Assembly (NCBI RefSeq): GCF_014137995.1
Contig: NZ_JACGWV010000002.1
Span: 868,001 to 932,000 of the forward strand
From: Promicromonospora sukumoe
Lineage (GTDB): Bacteria > Actinomycetota > Actinomycetes > Actinomycetales > Cellulomonadaceae
Direction: 5' to 3'
DNA length: 64,000 nt
Position 1 is the first letter of the stretch; each line of letters begins with the position of its first letter. The position numbers and the translations under genes were made by a program. Under the pieces are notes generated by a model. That model saw nothing but the letters and a program-made list of their open reading frames with translations. It made no database searches and was not told the origin of the DNA. Shown in pieces: positions 24,354 through 32,464 of the stretch.

Positions 24354-25525
24354 TGCGGCCCGCGAAGGTCGCCGTGGCCGCCGTGGGCGCCGTCGTCGTG
24401 GCCGGGGGCGCCGCCGTGCTCGCCGTCGGCGGGGGCGAGACGCACGACCACGCCGAGCAGGCCGCGCCGTCCGGGTCCGCTCCCTCGATGCTGTCGTCCG
24501 GCACCACCGCGCTGGCCGACCTCGACGTCCCCGAGCAGGCCGCCGCGTTCCTCGACGGCTGGGTGGACGACGACGGCCGCGTGGTGCGCCGCGACGAGGG
24601 CGGCGACACGGTGAGCGAGGGGCAGGCCTACGGGCTGCTCGCCGCCGTGGCCGCCGACGACGAGGAGTCGTTCGACGCGATCTGGGACTGGACCACCGCG
24701 GAGCTCGTCCGGGACGACGGCCTCCTGTCCTGGCGCTGGGCCGACGGCGAGGTCGTCGACGACGAGCCCGCGTCGGACGCCGACCTCGACGCCGCGCGGG
24801 CGCTCGTGCTCGCCGGGGACCGGTTCGACCGGGACGACCTGCGCGCGGACGGCACCGACCTCGCGGACGTCATCACCGACCGGCTGACCGTCGAGACCTC
24901 GCTCGGCCGCATCCTGCTGCCCGGGCTCTGGGCGGCCGAGACCGAGCCGTACGCCTACAACCCGAGCTACGCGTCGCCGGCGGCCTTCGACCTGCTCGGC
25001 GAGGCCACCGGGGACGAGCGGTGGGCCGAGCTGAACGAAGGGAGCGCCGCGGTGACCACCGAGCTGCTCGACGCCACGGCCCTGCCGCCGGACTGGGCGC
25101 AGGTCCACGAGGACGGCCTGGTCGAGGCCATGCCGGGCCCGCTCGGCGGCGGTGACCCGGTGCAGTACGGGTACGACGCGCCCCGGCTGGCGCTGCGCTA
25201 CGCGGAGTCCTGCACGGCGGGCGACGTGCAGCTCGCCGGCCAGACGTACGCGGCGCTGGAACGCCTCGACGAGCCCGCGGCGCGGCTCGACCTGGGCGGC
25301 GGGCCGCTGACCGAGGACCGGTCGCCGCTGAGCCTGACCGCCCGTGCGGCGGCGGCCGCCGCCGTCGGCGAGGAGCAGGCGGGCAGGGACGACCTGGACG
25401 GTGCGGCCGCGCTGGCCACGGAGCACCCGACCTACTACGGGCAGGCGTGGGTGGTGCTGGCGTCGGCCATGCTGACGACCGACACGCTGGGCGGCTGCGC
25501 CCCGCTGCCGGGAGCGTCGTCGTGA
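24353..25525 (+). CDS. Glycoside hydrolase family 8-like protein
   Basis: The 390-residue protein has an N-terminal membrane anchor or signal (about residues 5-25). The GH8 general acid is in S-E-G-Q-A-Y-G (Glu89), and the signature A-S-D-A-D-L-D-A-A-R-A-L (Asp141, Asp143) matches the GH8 active-site pattern. The (alpha/alpha)6 repeats are recognisable, for example G-Y-D-A-P-R and S-Y-A-S-P. GH8 enzymes cut beta-1,4-glucan, xylan or chitosan. In bacterial cellulose operons a GH8 (BcsZ) trims nascent chains, and here it lies with a GT2 synthase, which supports the same editing role. The stop of the preceding gene overlaps the ATG (TGATG). Confidence 0.82.
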   Translation: MRPAKVAVAAVGAVVVAGGAAVLAVGGGETHDHAEQAAPSGSAPSMLSSGTTALADLDVPEQAAAFLDGWVDDDGRVVRRDEGGDTVSEGQAYGLLAAVAADDEESFDAIWDWTTAELVRDDGLLSWRWADGEVVDDEPASDADLDAARALVLAGDRFDRDDLRADGTDLADVITDRLTVETSLGRILLPGLWAAETEPYAYNPSYASPAAFDLLGEATGDERWAELNEGSAAVTTELLDATALPPDWAQVHEDGLVEAMPGPLGGGDPVQYGYDAPRLALRYAESCTAGDVQLAGQTYAALERLDEPAARLDLGGGPLTEDRSPLSLTARAAAAAAVGEEQAGRDDLDGAAALATEHPTYYGQAWVVLASAMLTTDTLGGCAPLPGASS

Positions 25526-26187
25526 CCGCCCGGACGGGCGCGCGTCTCGCCGGAGCGCGGCTCGCGGCCGCGGGCCTGGCGGCCGCGCTGCTGCTCGGCG
25601 GCTGCGCGGGCTCGGACCAGCACGCCGGCGGCCACGGGGGCGAGCCGCAGGCGTCGGACGCCCCGGACGACTCGTTCGCCGCCGGGGCGATGCAGGACCC
25701 CGCCGCCCCGAAGGCCTCGGACGGCGCCGAGACCGCCGAGCCGGTCCGCATCAGCATCCCGTCCATCGACGTCGACGCCGGCTTCGAGAACCTGGGGATC
25801 GGGCAGGACGGCCGACTTGAGGCGCCCGTCGACTACGACCTGGCCGGCTGGTACGCCGACGGCGTGGAGCCCGGCGACGTCGGGCCGGCCATCGTGGCCG
25901 GGCACGTGGACTCCCGGACCGCCCCCGCCGTCTTCGTGCGGCTGGACGAGCTCGACCCCGGGGCGGAGGTCCTGGTCGAGATGTCCGACGGCGAGGTGCT
26001 CACCTTCGAGACGACCCGGTCGACCCAGTCGGCCAAGTCGGCCTTCCCGACCGCCGACGTGTACAGCAACGTCCCGGCACCCGAGCTGCGGCTGGTCACC
26101 TGCGCCGGCGACTTCGACTCCGGCAGCGGCCACTACGTCGACAACCTCGTCGTGTTCGCCGAGCTGCGCGACCGCACGACCTCCTGA
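25522..26187 (+). CDS. Class E/F-type sortase, predicted lipoprotein
   Basis: The 221-residue protein starts at the GTG at 25522, which overlaps the GH8 stop as GTGA. The N-terminus ends in a lipobox L-L-G-G-C (Cys28), so it is probably lipid-anchored rather than held by a helix. The sortase domain covers about residues 70-220 with the catalytic His in V-A-G-H-V-D-S and the nucleophilic Cys in R-L-V-T-C-A-G-D-F-D. The region where the catalytic Arg is normally found reads G-S-G-H-Y-V-D-N and lacks an obvious Arg. It could join an LPXTG-like substrate to the wall, but no sorting-signal protein is encoded in this operon. Confidence 0.83.
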   Translation: MTARTGARLAGARLAAAGLAAALLLGGCAGSDQHAGGHGGEPQASDAPDDSFAAGAMQDPAAPKASDGAETAEPVRISIPSIDVDAGFENLGIGQDGRLEAPVDYDLAGWYADGVEPGDVGPAIVAGHVDSRTAPAVFVRLDELDPGAEVLVEMSDGEVLTFETTRSTQSAKSAFPTADVYSNVPAPELRLVTCAGDFDSGSGHYVDNLVVFAELRDRTTS

Positions 26188-26201
26188 CGAAAGGACGCAC
26201 C

Positions 26202-27008
26202 ATGCACGACACCCTGGTCATCATCCCGACGTACAACGAGGTCGAGAACCTCGAGCCTATGGTCGGCCGCATCCTCGCCGCGAACGACGCGGTGGACGTC
26301 CTCGTCGTCGACGACGCCTCGCCGGACGGCACGGGTGACCTCGCCGACGAGCTCGCGCTGCGGCACCCCGAGGTGCACGTGCTGCACCGCGCCGTGAAGG
26401 ACGGTCTCGGCGGGGCCTATCTCGCCGGGTTCGCCTGGGGCCTGGAGCGCGGCTACGAGGCGCTCGTGGAGATGGACGCCGACGGCTCGCACCAGCCGGA
26501 ACAGCTCCCGCTGCTGCTCGCGCAGCTCGTGGACCACGACCTCGTGCTCGGCTCGCGGTGGGTGCCCGGGGGCAGCGTCGTGAACTGGTCGCGGCGGCGC
26601 GAGCTGCTCAGCCGGGGAGGGAACCTCTACACGCGCCTCGCGCTCGGGATCGACGTCCGGGACGCGACCGGCGGCTACCGGGTGTTCAGCGCCGCCGCGC
26701 TGCGCCGGGTCGACCTGGCGCACGTCGCGTCGCAGGGCTACTGCTTCCAGGTGGACCTGCTCTGGCGGGCGCTGGAGCGGGAGCTCCGCGTGGTCGAGGT
26801 GCCCATCACCTTCGTGGAACGCGTCCACGGCGAGTCGAAGATGAGCGGGTCGATCGTCTCGGAGTCGCTCGCGCTGGTCACCTGGTGGGGCGTGCGACGC
26901 CGGGTCGCGGCGGTCGGCGCGGTCGTGCGCCACGGCCGCCGGCTGCCCTCGGTGCGGGCGCTCTCGCACCGCGTCCTGCCGCCGGTGGGGGCAACGGCCG
27001 AGCGGTGA
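26202..27008 (+). CDS. Polyprenol-phosphate mannosyltransferase (Ppm1/DPM1-like GT2)
   Basis: The 268-residue soluble GT2 enzyme has the DPM1 signatures: IPTYNEVENL (residues 8-17), VVDDASPDGTG (about 37-47), M-D-A-D-G-S-H-Q-P, G-S-R-W-V-P-G-G, and R-x-L-L-S-R-G-G-N-L-Y. It makes polyprenyl-phosphate-mannose from GDP-mannose at the inner leaflet. This donor is used by GT39-type transferases such as the one five kilobases upstream. It is 14 bp downstream of the sortase gene behind GAAAGGACG and closes the operon. It ends at a strong 21-bp hairpin. Confidence 0.9.
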   Translation: MHDTLVIIPTYNEVENLEPMVGRILAANDAVDVLVVDDASPDGTGDLADELALRHPEVHVLHRAVKDGLGGAYLAGFAWGLERGYEALVEMDADGSHQPEQLPLLLAQLVDHDLVLGSRWVPGGSVVNWSRRRELLSRGGNLYTRLALGIDVRDATGGYRVFSAAALRRVDLAHVASQGYCFQVDLLWRALERELRVVEVPITFVERVHGESKMSGSIVSESLALVTWWGVRRRVAAVGAVVRHGRRLPSVRALSHRVLPPVGATAER

Positions 27009-27035
27009 GCCGGCCGGCCGTTGGCCGACCGGTCA

Positions 27036-27081
27036 GAACGACCTGAGGCACCCGCCGGACGGCGGGTGCCTCAGGTCGTTC
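27036..27081. terminator. 21-bp perfect hairpin between convergent units
   Basis: Arms 27036-27056 and 27061-27081 pair perfectly around a GGAC loop, between the end of the glycan operon (+) and the end of the SigK/anti-sigma operon (-). It can serve both directions. Confidence 0.85.
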
Positions 27082-27109
27082 CTGCTCGACGGCCGGTGGA
27101 CGACGCCGG

Positions 27110-27907
27110 TCAGGTGCCGAGGACCACGACGGGCTCCGTCGTCGGCTGTCGCGAACCCGAGTCGGGCTCGACCGACACGGCCAGGCCCACGCCCTCGGAC
27201 CCGCGCACCAGCGAGGTGGCCTGCCCGTCCCGCAGGGAGAGCATGCCCGCGGAGGAGACGCTGCCGTCGCCGCCGACCACCCAGAGCTGGTAACCCTGGC
27301 CGGAGGCGGGCTCCGGCAGGTCGTCGGCGCGGAAGTACATGTCGCCGTCGGCCACCACCATCGACGCCTCGCCCCCGCCCTCGACGGGGCCGTGGAGCAC
27401 CGAGGCGTCCGGGTCCACGAGCATCTGCGACACGATGTCGCTCTGCTGGCGCAGCTCGTCGCGCTCCGCCGTCACCTGGACCGCCACGGTGGTCGGCACC
27501 GCGATGGCCGCGGCGGCAGCGACGGACACGGCGGCGAGGCCCCACTTCCGGCGACGACGTCGGGAGAAGATCTCGATGACGCGGGCGTCGGCCCGGGGGC
27601 CGGCGTCGGGCGCGGTGCCGGCGTCGGGCCGAACCGGAGCGCCCTGCTGCGGGGTGCGCCGCACCCGGGCGAGCACGCTCGCGCGCAGCGCGGCGGGCGG
27701 CTCGGCCTCGACCACGAACGCGGCGACCACGTCGAAGTACTCGTCGAGCGCCCGGCGCGCTTCGGCGTCCGACACGAGGAGCCGCTCGGCCGCCCGCTGC
27801 TCGGGGTCGTCGAGAGCGTCCAGGGCGTACCCGGGCAGCAGGTCCCAGACGTCGGAACGCGTGCTCCCCGGGAAGCTGCTCGTCCGGCCGGTGTTCCCGT
27901 CAGACAT
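27110..27907 (-). CDS. Anti-sigma-K factor (RskA-like)
   Basis: The 265-residue membrane protein has an N-terminal cytoplasmic anti-sigma domain (about residues 15-75; D-L-L-P-G-Y-A-L-D-A-L-D-D-P-E and a Glu/Arg-rich helix). A single transmembrane helix follows at about 130-150 after RRRRRK, then an extracytoplasmic RskA C-terminal domain (G-Y-Q-L-W-V-V-G-G-D-G near residue 205). It sequesters the cognate SigK-type sigma factor until released by signal-dependent proteolysis. The ATG at 27907 lies inside the end of the sigma gene (8-bp overlap), so the two are coupled. Confidence 0.9.
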   Translation of the reverse strand: MSDGNTGRTSSFPGSTRSDVWDLLPGYALDALDDPEQRAAERLLVSDAEARRALDEYFDVVAAFVVEAEPPAALRASVLARVRRTPQQGAPVRPDAGTAPDAGPRADARVIEIFSRRRRRKWGLAAVSVAAAAAIAVPTTVAVQVTAERDELRQQSDIVSQMLVDPDASVLHGPVEGGGEASMVVADGDMYFRADDLPEPASGQGYQLWVVGGDGSVSSAGMLSLRDGQATSLVRGSEGVGLAVSVEPDSGSRQPTTEPVVVLGT

Positions 27908-28499
27908 GGCGCACCCCCAGGCAGTCGCGCAGCCGGTTGAGCCCGTCGCGGATGCGGCTCTTGACCGTGGGCAGGGCCTTGTCGAGCTGCTCGGCGACCT
28001 CGCGGTAGGTGAGGCCGCCGTAGTACGCGACCACCACCGCCTCACGCTGCGTCGGCGTGAGCCCCTCGATGCAGCGGCGCACCGCGGAGCCCTCCAGCCG
28101 GCGCTCGACGTCCTCGACGACGGTGTCCCGCTGCGCCTCGTTGGTGCGCAGGTCCGTGTCCCGCTGGTCGCGGTCCCGGCGGGACTGCTCCGAGCGGACC
28201 CGGTCCACCGCGCGACGGCGCGCCAGCGTCGCCACCCAGGTACGGGCGGAGCCGCGGGAGGGGTCGAACCGCGCGGCGGTCTGCCACACCTCCACCATCA
28301 CCTCCTGGGTCACCTCGGCCGCGTGGTCGGGATCGCGCAGGACGCCGAGGGAGGCGCCGTAGGCCACCGGGCTCAGCGCGTCGTACACGGGCGTGAATGA
28401 TGCCGGGTCCCCGTCTGCGCACGCGACGAGGAGTGCGTTGACGGCATTGTGCGAGGAGGTGCGGGTTGGTGGTGAAGCCACTGCCCTAGTCTGCCTCAC
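27900..28499 (-). CDS. sigK: ECF sigma factor (SigK-like)
   Basis: About 199 residues. Region 2 (about residues 25-95) has the D-P-D-H-A-A-E-V-T-Q-E-V and W-x-x-A-x-R-F-D-P-S-R-G-S-A-R-T-W patterns. Region 4 has L-T-P-T-Q-R-E-A-V-V-V-A-Y-Y-G-G-L-T-Y-R-E-V-A with a normal helix-turn-helix. I chose the GTG at 28499, which has AAAGG five bases upstream; a GTG six codons later (28481) is an alternative. The open frame continues upstream but lacks sigma-factor character. Co-translated with RskA and divergent from a Tat-exported ferritin-like protein, as SigK/RskA loci often neighbour the exported proteins they control. Confidence 0.88.
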   Translation of the reverse strand: MRQTRAVASPPTRTSSHNAVNALLVACADGDPASFTPVYDALSPVAYGASLGVLRDPDHAAEVTQEVMVEVWQTAARFDPSRGSARTWVATLARRRAVDRVRSEQSRRDRDQRDTDLRTNEAQRDTVVEDVERRLEGSAVRRCIEGLTPTQREAVVVAYYGGLTYREVAEQLDKALPTVKSRIRDGLNRLRDCLGVRHV

Positions 28500-28633
28500 C
28501 CATGCCTTTTGTCTCCTGATGGGCAGGACGAAGCCTCCACTGGGTGCATGCACCGCGATCGCCATCTGGTCCACGTCCTTCCGGGCCCTATACACCTGAT
28601 CTCCACGCAGCGCGCGTCGAGTCCTGCGCAGGG

Positions 28634-28685
28634 GGTTCGGTGCCGAACCGATCCCGGATGGGGTCGTGTTTTCGCCAGAAAACAC
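28634..28685. promoter_or_regulatory. Two dyads in the sigK / ferritin-like intergenic region (28500-28891)
   Basis: The 392-bp gap between the divergent genes contains GGTTCGG-TG-CCGAACC (28634-28649) and GTGTTTTC-GCCA-GAAAACAC (28666-28685). Downstream of these the sequence is markedly A/T-rich (about 28685-28850) compared with the rest of the window, and no coding capacity is evident. These are candidate regulator sites; the protein that binds is unknown. The ferritin-like gene has GTGAAGGGG as ribosome site. Confidence 0.45.
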
Positions 28686-28891
28686 CGGGAAACGGTCATA
28701 TTAATGGCGAAAAAAGAATTCGCGAAGTGACCAATCCGAAACCATCCGCGCGCCGAACCCACCACGCACCCCTGGGGGTATCGGAAAAATCAAGCTCACA
28801 GAAAACACGACAAAGAAGTCACGGGATTTTCTTTGTCGCCGTTTCTCCGGGTGTGTGACGACCCATCCACCACAGTGAAGGGGTACACACG

Positions 28892-29827
28892 ATGTTCGGC
28901 AAGAAGATGGTGGCCGAGATGATCGGCCGCAGCACGAAGAGCCAGACCGACCGCCGCAACTTCCTGCGGGCGGCGGGGGTGGGCGGCCTCGGCGTGATCG
29001 GCGGCGCCACCCTCCTCGCGCAGAACCCGTCTCGCGCGGCGGCGACCGAGGAAGACCAGATCAGCGACGACGCGATCCTGAACTTCGCACTCCAGCTCGA
29101 ATACCTGGAGGCACAGTTCTACTCCTTTGCCGCCACGGGCCAGGGCATCAACGGCTCGCTCACCGGAGGACAGGGAACGATCGGCAGGGTCACCGGCGGT
29201 TCGAAGGTGCCGTTCAAGTCGAAGCGGATCCGCCAGTACGCCGAGGAGATCGCCGGGGACGAGCTGGCGCACGTCCGGTTCCTGCGGACGGCGCTCGGCA
29301 GCTCCAAGACCGCGCAGCCCAACATCGACCTGAAGCACAGCTTCACCGCCGCGGCACAGGCCGCGGGGCTGATCGGCGCCGGCCAGACCTTCGACCCGTT
29401 CGCCGACGAGGACAGCTTCCTGCTGGGCGCCTACATCTTCGAGGACGTCGGCGTCACCGCGTACAAGGGCGCCTCGCCCCTGATCACCAACAAGACGTAC
29501 CTGGAGGCGGCCGCGGGCATCCTGGCCGTCGAGGCGTACCACGCGGGGGTCGTGCGCAGCGCGCTGTTCGAGAAGGGCCTCGCGAAGGAGGCCGAGGCGA
29601 TCTCGACGGCGCGGGACAGCCTGGACGGCAGGACCGACCTCGACCAGGGGATCGTCAAGCGCGGCGACGCGAACCTCGTACCGGCTGACGTCAACGGCGT
29701 CGCCTACAGCCGGACGCCGGGGCAGGTGCTCAACATCGTCTACCTGAACCCGGCCCAGGTGACCGAGGGCGGCTTCTTCCCGGACAGCGTCAACGGCACG
29801 CTGCGGGTCAGCGACCGCAACGCCTGA
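28892..29827 (+). CDS. Tat-exported ferritin-like (desiccation-related/PCC13-62-type) protein
   Basis: The 311-residue protein has a twin-arginine signal peptide (T-D-R-R-N-F-L-R-A-A-G-V-G-G-L-G, residues about 19-34, then a hydrophobic stretch ending SRAAA). The mature domain is a four-helix ferritin-like bundle with acidic/His metal positions: E-Y-L-E-A-Q-F-Y, G-D-E-L-A-H-V, and V-E-A-Y-H-A-G. This is the ferritin_2 family related to plant desiccation protein PCC13-62. It is expected to fold with cofactor in the cytoplasm and then be exported. It lies divergent from sigK/rskA; regulation by SigK is plausible but not demonstrated. Confidence 0.85.
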   Translation: MFGKKMVAEMIGRSTKSQTDRRNFLRAAGVGGLGVIGGATLLAQNPSRAAATEEDQISDDAILNFALQLEYLEAQFYSFAATGQGINGSLTGGQGTIGRVTGGSKVPFKSKRIRQYAEEIAGDELAHVRFLRTALGSSKTAQPNIDLKHSFTAAAQAAGLIGAGQTFDPFADEDSFLLGAYIFEDVGVTAYKGASPLITNKTYLEAAAGILAVEAYHAGVVRSALFEKGLAKEAEAISTARDSLDGRTDLDQGIVKRGDANLVPADVNGVAYSRTPGQVLNIVYLNPAQVTEGGFFPDSVNGTLRVSDRNA

Positions 29828-29872
29828 GTCGTTCGCACCTCGGCGGCCGGGTGGGGTCTCCCGCCCGGCCGC

Positions 29873-30658
29873 CTAGCGGGCGCCCGTCCCTTCGTCCCCC
29901 AGCGCGGCGACCTGGTGGGCCATGAGCACGGCGAACCGCCGCTGCTCCAGCGACGGGAAGACCGCGTGCGACACCGCGGAGACCCGGAAGTAGCCGACGA
30001 CGCCCGTGCTCCGGCGGACCGGGATCGCGACGTACTCGTCGACCGGCAGCCCGACGCGGTCGACGTCGACGGGGCGGCCGTTGCGGGTCAGCACGCCGTC
30101 GTGGTCGAGGACGGCGAACCGCACGTCCCCCACCGGCCCCGCGACGTACAGGCAGTCCTCGGCCTCCAGCACCTCGGTGATCTCGCGTGCCACGACGTCG
30201 ACCACGGTCTTCGCGGGCACGTTGCCGTCGGCCACCGCGCGCGCGGCGCCGAGCACACCGGCGAGGTAGCCCGAGCGCCGCGCCTCCCGGCCCTGCTGCC
30301 GGTAGCCCCACAGGGCGAGCTCGGTCACCGCGAGGCTGATCACGACGAGCAGGGCCGTCGCCTCGATGTCCTCGGCGTTCGAGATGACGAAGCGCAGGTA
30401 CGGCTCGGTGAGGAAGAAGCCGAACCAGACCCCGCCCGAGAAGGCGGCGAGGAGCGCGGCCGGCCGGTCGCCCGTGGCTGCCGCGGCCACCACCGGGAGC
30501 ACGAGGACCAGCACGGAGGCGGCGGCGGTGACCTGGTCGCGCACCGTGTACAGGATCGCGCAGACGATCAGCGGCGCCAGCACGGCCGCCCATCTCACCG
30601 CCGGACGCCACCATGCCGCCGAGGGCCACGCCGAGACGTTTCCGGTCACGCTGATCAT
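29873..30658 (-). CDS. DUF4118 (KdpD-like) membrane protein with C-terminal GAF-like domain
   Basis: The 261-residue protein has about four transmembrane helices at residues 25-120 matching the KdpD-type DUF4118 sensor module, including the F-x-x-P-x-x-x-F-x-I-x-x-x-x-D loop (as FFLTEPYLRFVISNAED). A soluble GAF-like domain follows (about residues 130-255; 'V-V-D-V-V-A-R-E-I-T-E-V-L' onwards). It has no histidine-kinase dimerisation or ATPase domain, so it is a sensor without an output kinase. A partner kinase, if any, is not adjacent. The frame is intact, so it is not an obvious truncation. Confidence 0.78.
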   Translation of the reverse strand: MISVTGNVSAWPSAAWWRPAVRWAAVLAPLIVCAILYTVRDQVTAAASVLVLVLPVVAAAATGDRPAALLAAFSGGVWFGFFLTEPYLRFVISNAEDIEATALLVVISLAVTELALWGYRQQGREARRSGYLAGVLGAARAVADGNVPAKTVVDVVAREITEVLEAEDCLYVAGPVGDVRFAVLDHDGVLTRNGRPVDVDRVGLPVDEYVAIPVRRSTGVVGYFRVSAVSHAVFPSLEQRRFAVLMAHQVAALGDEGTGAR

Positions 30659-30739
30659 CGTTGCGCCGACGGCGGCCCGGCGCGAGCGGTGGCGACTCGC
30701 TCCGGTATCGCACCGCCAGACGGTGGGCGGGGACCGCCG

Positions 30740-31681
30740 TCAGACGGCGGGCGGGACGACCACGACCTTGCCGTGCACCTGCCCGGCGTCGGCCTGCTCG
30801 TGGAGCGCGGGCAGCTCGCTCAGCGGGACGCGCCGGGCGATCTCCACGCGCAGGTCGCCGCTGTCGACCAGCGCGACCAGGCCCGCGAGCACGTCGGCGT
30901 CGGGGTGGACGTAGACCGTGGCCGCGCGCACGCCGCGCGCCTCGTCGCCGGGGGTCTGCACCCTCGGCGTGGTCGAGACGACGACGCCGCCGTCGCGGAC
31001 CCGGGTGGCCAGGGCGGCGAAGCCCTCGGCGTCGATCGGGGCGAGGTTGAGCAACACGTCGACGGGCTCGGTCACCGCGTCGAGCACCGGGGTGGTCGTG
31101 TGGTCTATGACCTCGTCCGCACCCGCCGCCTTGACGGCCTGCTCGCTGCGGGGGCTCGCCGTCGCGACGACGTACGCGCCGGCACGCTTGGCGAGCTGCA
31201 CGGCGTAGCCGCCCACCGGGCCGCCCGCCCCGTTGATCAGCACGCGCTGGCCGGCCTGGAGCCCGCCAGCCTCGAACAGCGCCTGCGAGGCGGTGAGGCC
31301 GACCGACGGCAGCCCGGCGGCGTCGGCGAGCGGGATGCGCGTCGGGGCAGCCACCAGCGCGTCCGCCGGGGCGATCACGTACTGCGCCGCCGAGCCGTCG
31401 GCCGTCATCGGGAGGAACCCAACCACGGCCTGGCCCACGGTGAGGCCGTCCACCCCGTCGCCGAGCGCGTCGACCGTGCCGGAGACGTCGTAGCCCGGGA
31501 CGTGCGGCAGGGTCACCGGGATCGGCAGGAACCCGCCGCGCATGCCGCCGTCGGCCGGGTTGAACGCCGAGCCGGCGACCTGGACACGCACCTCGCCGGC
31601 ACCGGGCTCGGGCACCTCGACGCCCTCGTACCGCAGGACCTCGGCGCCGCCCGTCTCGTGGAACCGCACTGCCTTCATCAT
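30740..31681 (-). CDS. NADP-dependent quinone oxidoreductase-like (zinc-less MDR) protein
   Basis: The 313-residue protein is of the medium-chain dehydrogenase/QOR group. The N-terminal GroES-like domain starts KAVRFHETGGAEVL, and the Rossmann domain has I-N-G-A-G-G-P-V-G-G (about residues 148-157). Zinc-ligand residues of true alcohol dehydrogenases are absent, as in quinone oxidoreductases. Two consecutive ATGs (31681, 31678) follow a GAGGAGAG ribosome site. Expected role is NADPH-dependent reduction of quinones or reactive carbonyls. It is divergent from a MarR regulator across three operator copies, the standard layout of an electrophile-inducible detoxification gene. Confidence 0.88.
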   Translation of the reverse strand: MMKAVRFHETGGAEVLRYEGVEVPEPGAGEVRVQVAGSAFNPADGGMRGGFLPIPVTLPHVPGYDVSGTVDALGDGVDGLTVGQAVVGFLPMTADGSAAQYVIAPADALVAAPTRIPLADAAGLPSVGLTASQALFEAGGLQAGQRVLINGAGGPVGGYAVQLAKRAGAYVVATASPRSEQAVKAAGADEVIDHTTTPVLDAVTEPVDVLLNLAPIDAEGFAALATRVRDGGVVVSTTPRVQTPGDEARGVRAATVYVHPDADVLAGLVALVDSGDLRVEIARRVPLSELPALHEQADAGQVHGKVVVVPPAV

Positions 31682-31699
31682 GTCGCTCTCCTCGTCAAG

Positions 31700-31775
31700 T
31701 GCTTCGGATTCGAAGCAACTGGAGAGGACGCTAACACTGCTTCGAACTGGAAGCAAGTGTTTCGAGTTGGAAGCA
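31700..31775. promoter_or_regulatory. Three MarR-type operators
   Basis: Three copies of an 18-bp dyad with consensus TGCTTCG-N3-TCGAAGCA lie between the oxidoreductase and marR: 31700-31717 (perfect half-sites), 31738-31755 and 31758-31775 (the last with TGTTTC as left half). Spacings between starts are 38 and 20 bp. The last two sites lie close to the marR start and probably cover both promoters. Confidence 0.8.
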
Positions 31776-31801
31776 TCTTGGGGGCTGGCTAGGCTGGCGA
31801 C

Positions 31802-32314
31802 GTGACCTCGACTCCCCCGCCCCTGGACGCCACGCAGCTCGGCGCCTACTTCGCCCTGATCGAGGCGAGCAGCCTGCTCAAGCACTCGGTCGAGCAGCAG
31901 CTGCGGGACGCCGGGGACCTCAGCTACGTGCAGTTCCAGCTCCTGGCGACCCTCGGGGACTCCCCGACGGGCAGCCGGCGGATGACCGACCTGGCCGACG
32001 GCGTCGTCTACAGCCGCAGCGGGCTCACCTACCAGGCCCAGACGCTGGAGAAGCGGGGCCTCGTCACCCGGTCGCAGTCGTCCGACGACGAGCGCGGCGT
32101 CACCGTCACCATCACCGACGAGGGGCGGGCCGTCCTCGCGGACGTCTTCCCGGGGCACGTCGCCACGCTCGACGACCTGCTGTTCGCCCCGCTGTCACGC
32201 GCCGACGTCGAGACGCTCGCGGACATCCTCGGCCGCGCGCGGGACCACATGCGGCAGACGCCGCCGCGGTCGGCGGGGGCGCGGCGGCGCCGAAAGGCCG
32301 CCGCGACGGACTAG
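31802..32314 (+). CDS. MarR-family transcriptional regulator
   Basis: A 170-residue winged-helix protein with the MarR pattern: L-S-Y-V-Q-F-Q-L-L-A-T-L, then R-M-T-D-L-A-D-G-V-V-Y-S-R-S-G-L-T-Y-Q-A-Q-T-L-E-K-R-G-L-V-T-R (recognition helix), wing S-S-D-D-E-R-G-V-T-V-T-I-T-D-E-G. The start is a GTG at 31802 that follows a TAGGCT element by about a dozen bases with no ribosome site, so the transcript may be leaderless. It probably represses itself and the divergent quinone oxidoreductase through the three dyads between them. Confidence 0.9.
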   Translation: MTSTPPPLDATQLGAYFALIEASSLLKHSVEQQLRDAGDLSYVQFQLLATLGDSPTGSRRMTDLADGVVYSRSGLTYQAQTLEKRGLVTRSQSSDDERGVTVTITDEGRAVLADVFPGHVATLDDLLFAPLSRADVETLADILGRARDHMRQTPPRSAGARRRRKAAATD

Positions 32315-32321
32315 AGCCGGA

Positions 32322-32369
32322 ACGTGTCAGACGTACAGGTCACCGGGGTGACCTGTACGTCTGACACGT
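32322..32369. terminator. 23-bp perfect hairpin after marR
   Basis: Arms 32322-32344 and 32347-32369 are perfectly complementary with a 2-nt loop, directly after the marR stop. The next gene is on the same strand, so it separates two transcription units. Confidence 0.8.
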
Positions 32370-32464
32370 CAGGCGAGCGCCTCGTCGACCAGCGTCCGCG
32401 CGGCGTCCTGCACCTCGTCCGCGGCGTCGGCCGTCGGACAGTACGGGGACGGCAGCGGGGCAGG

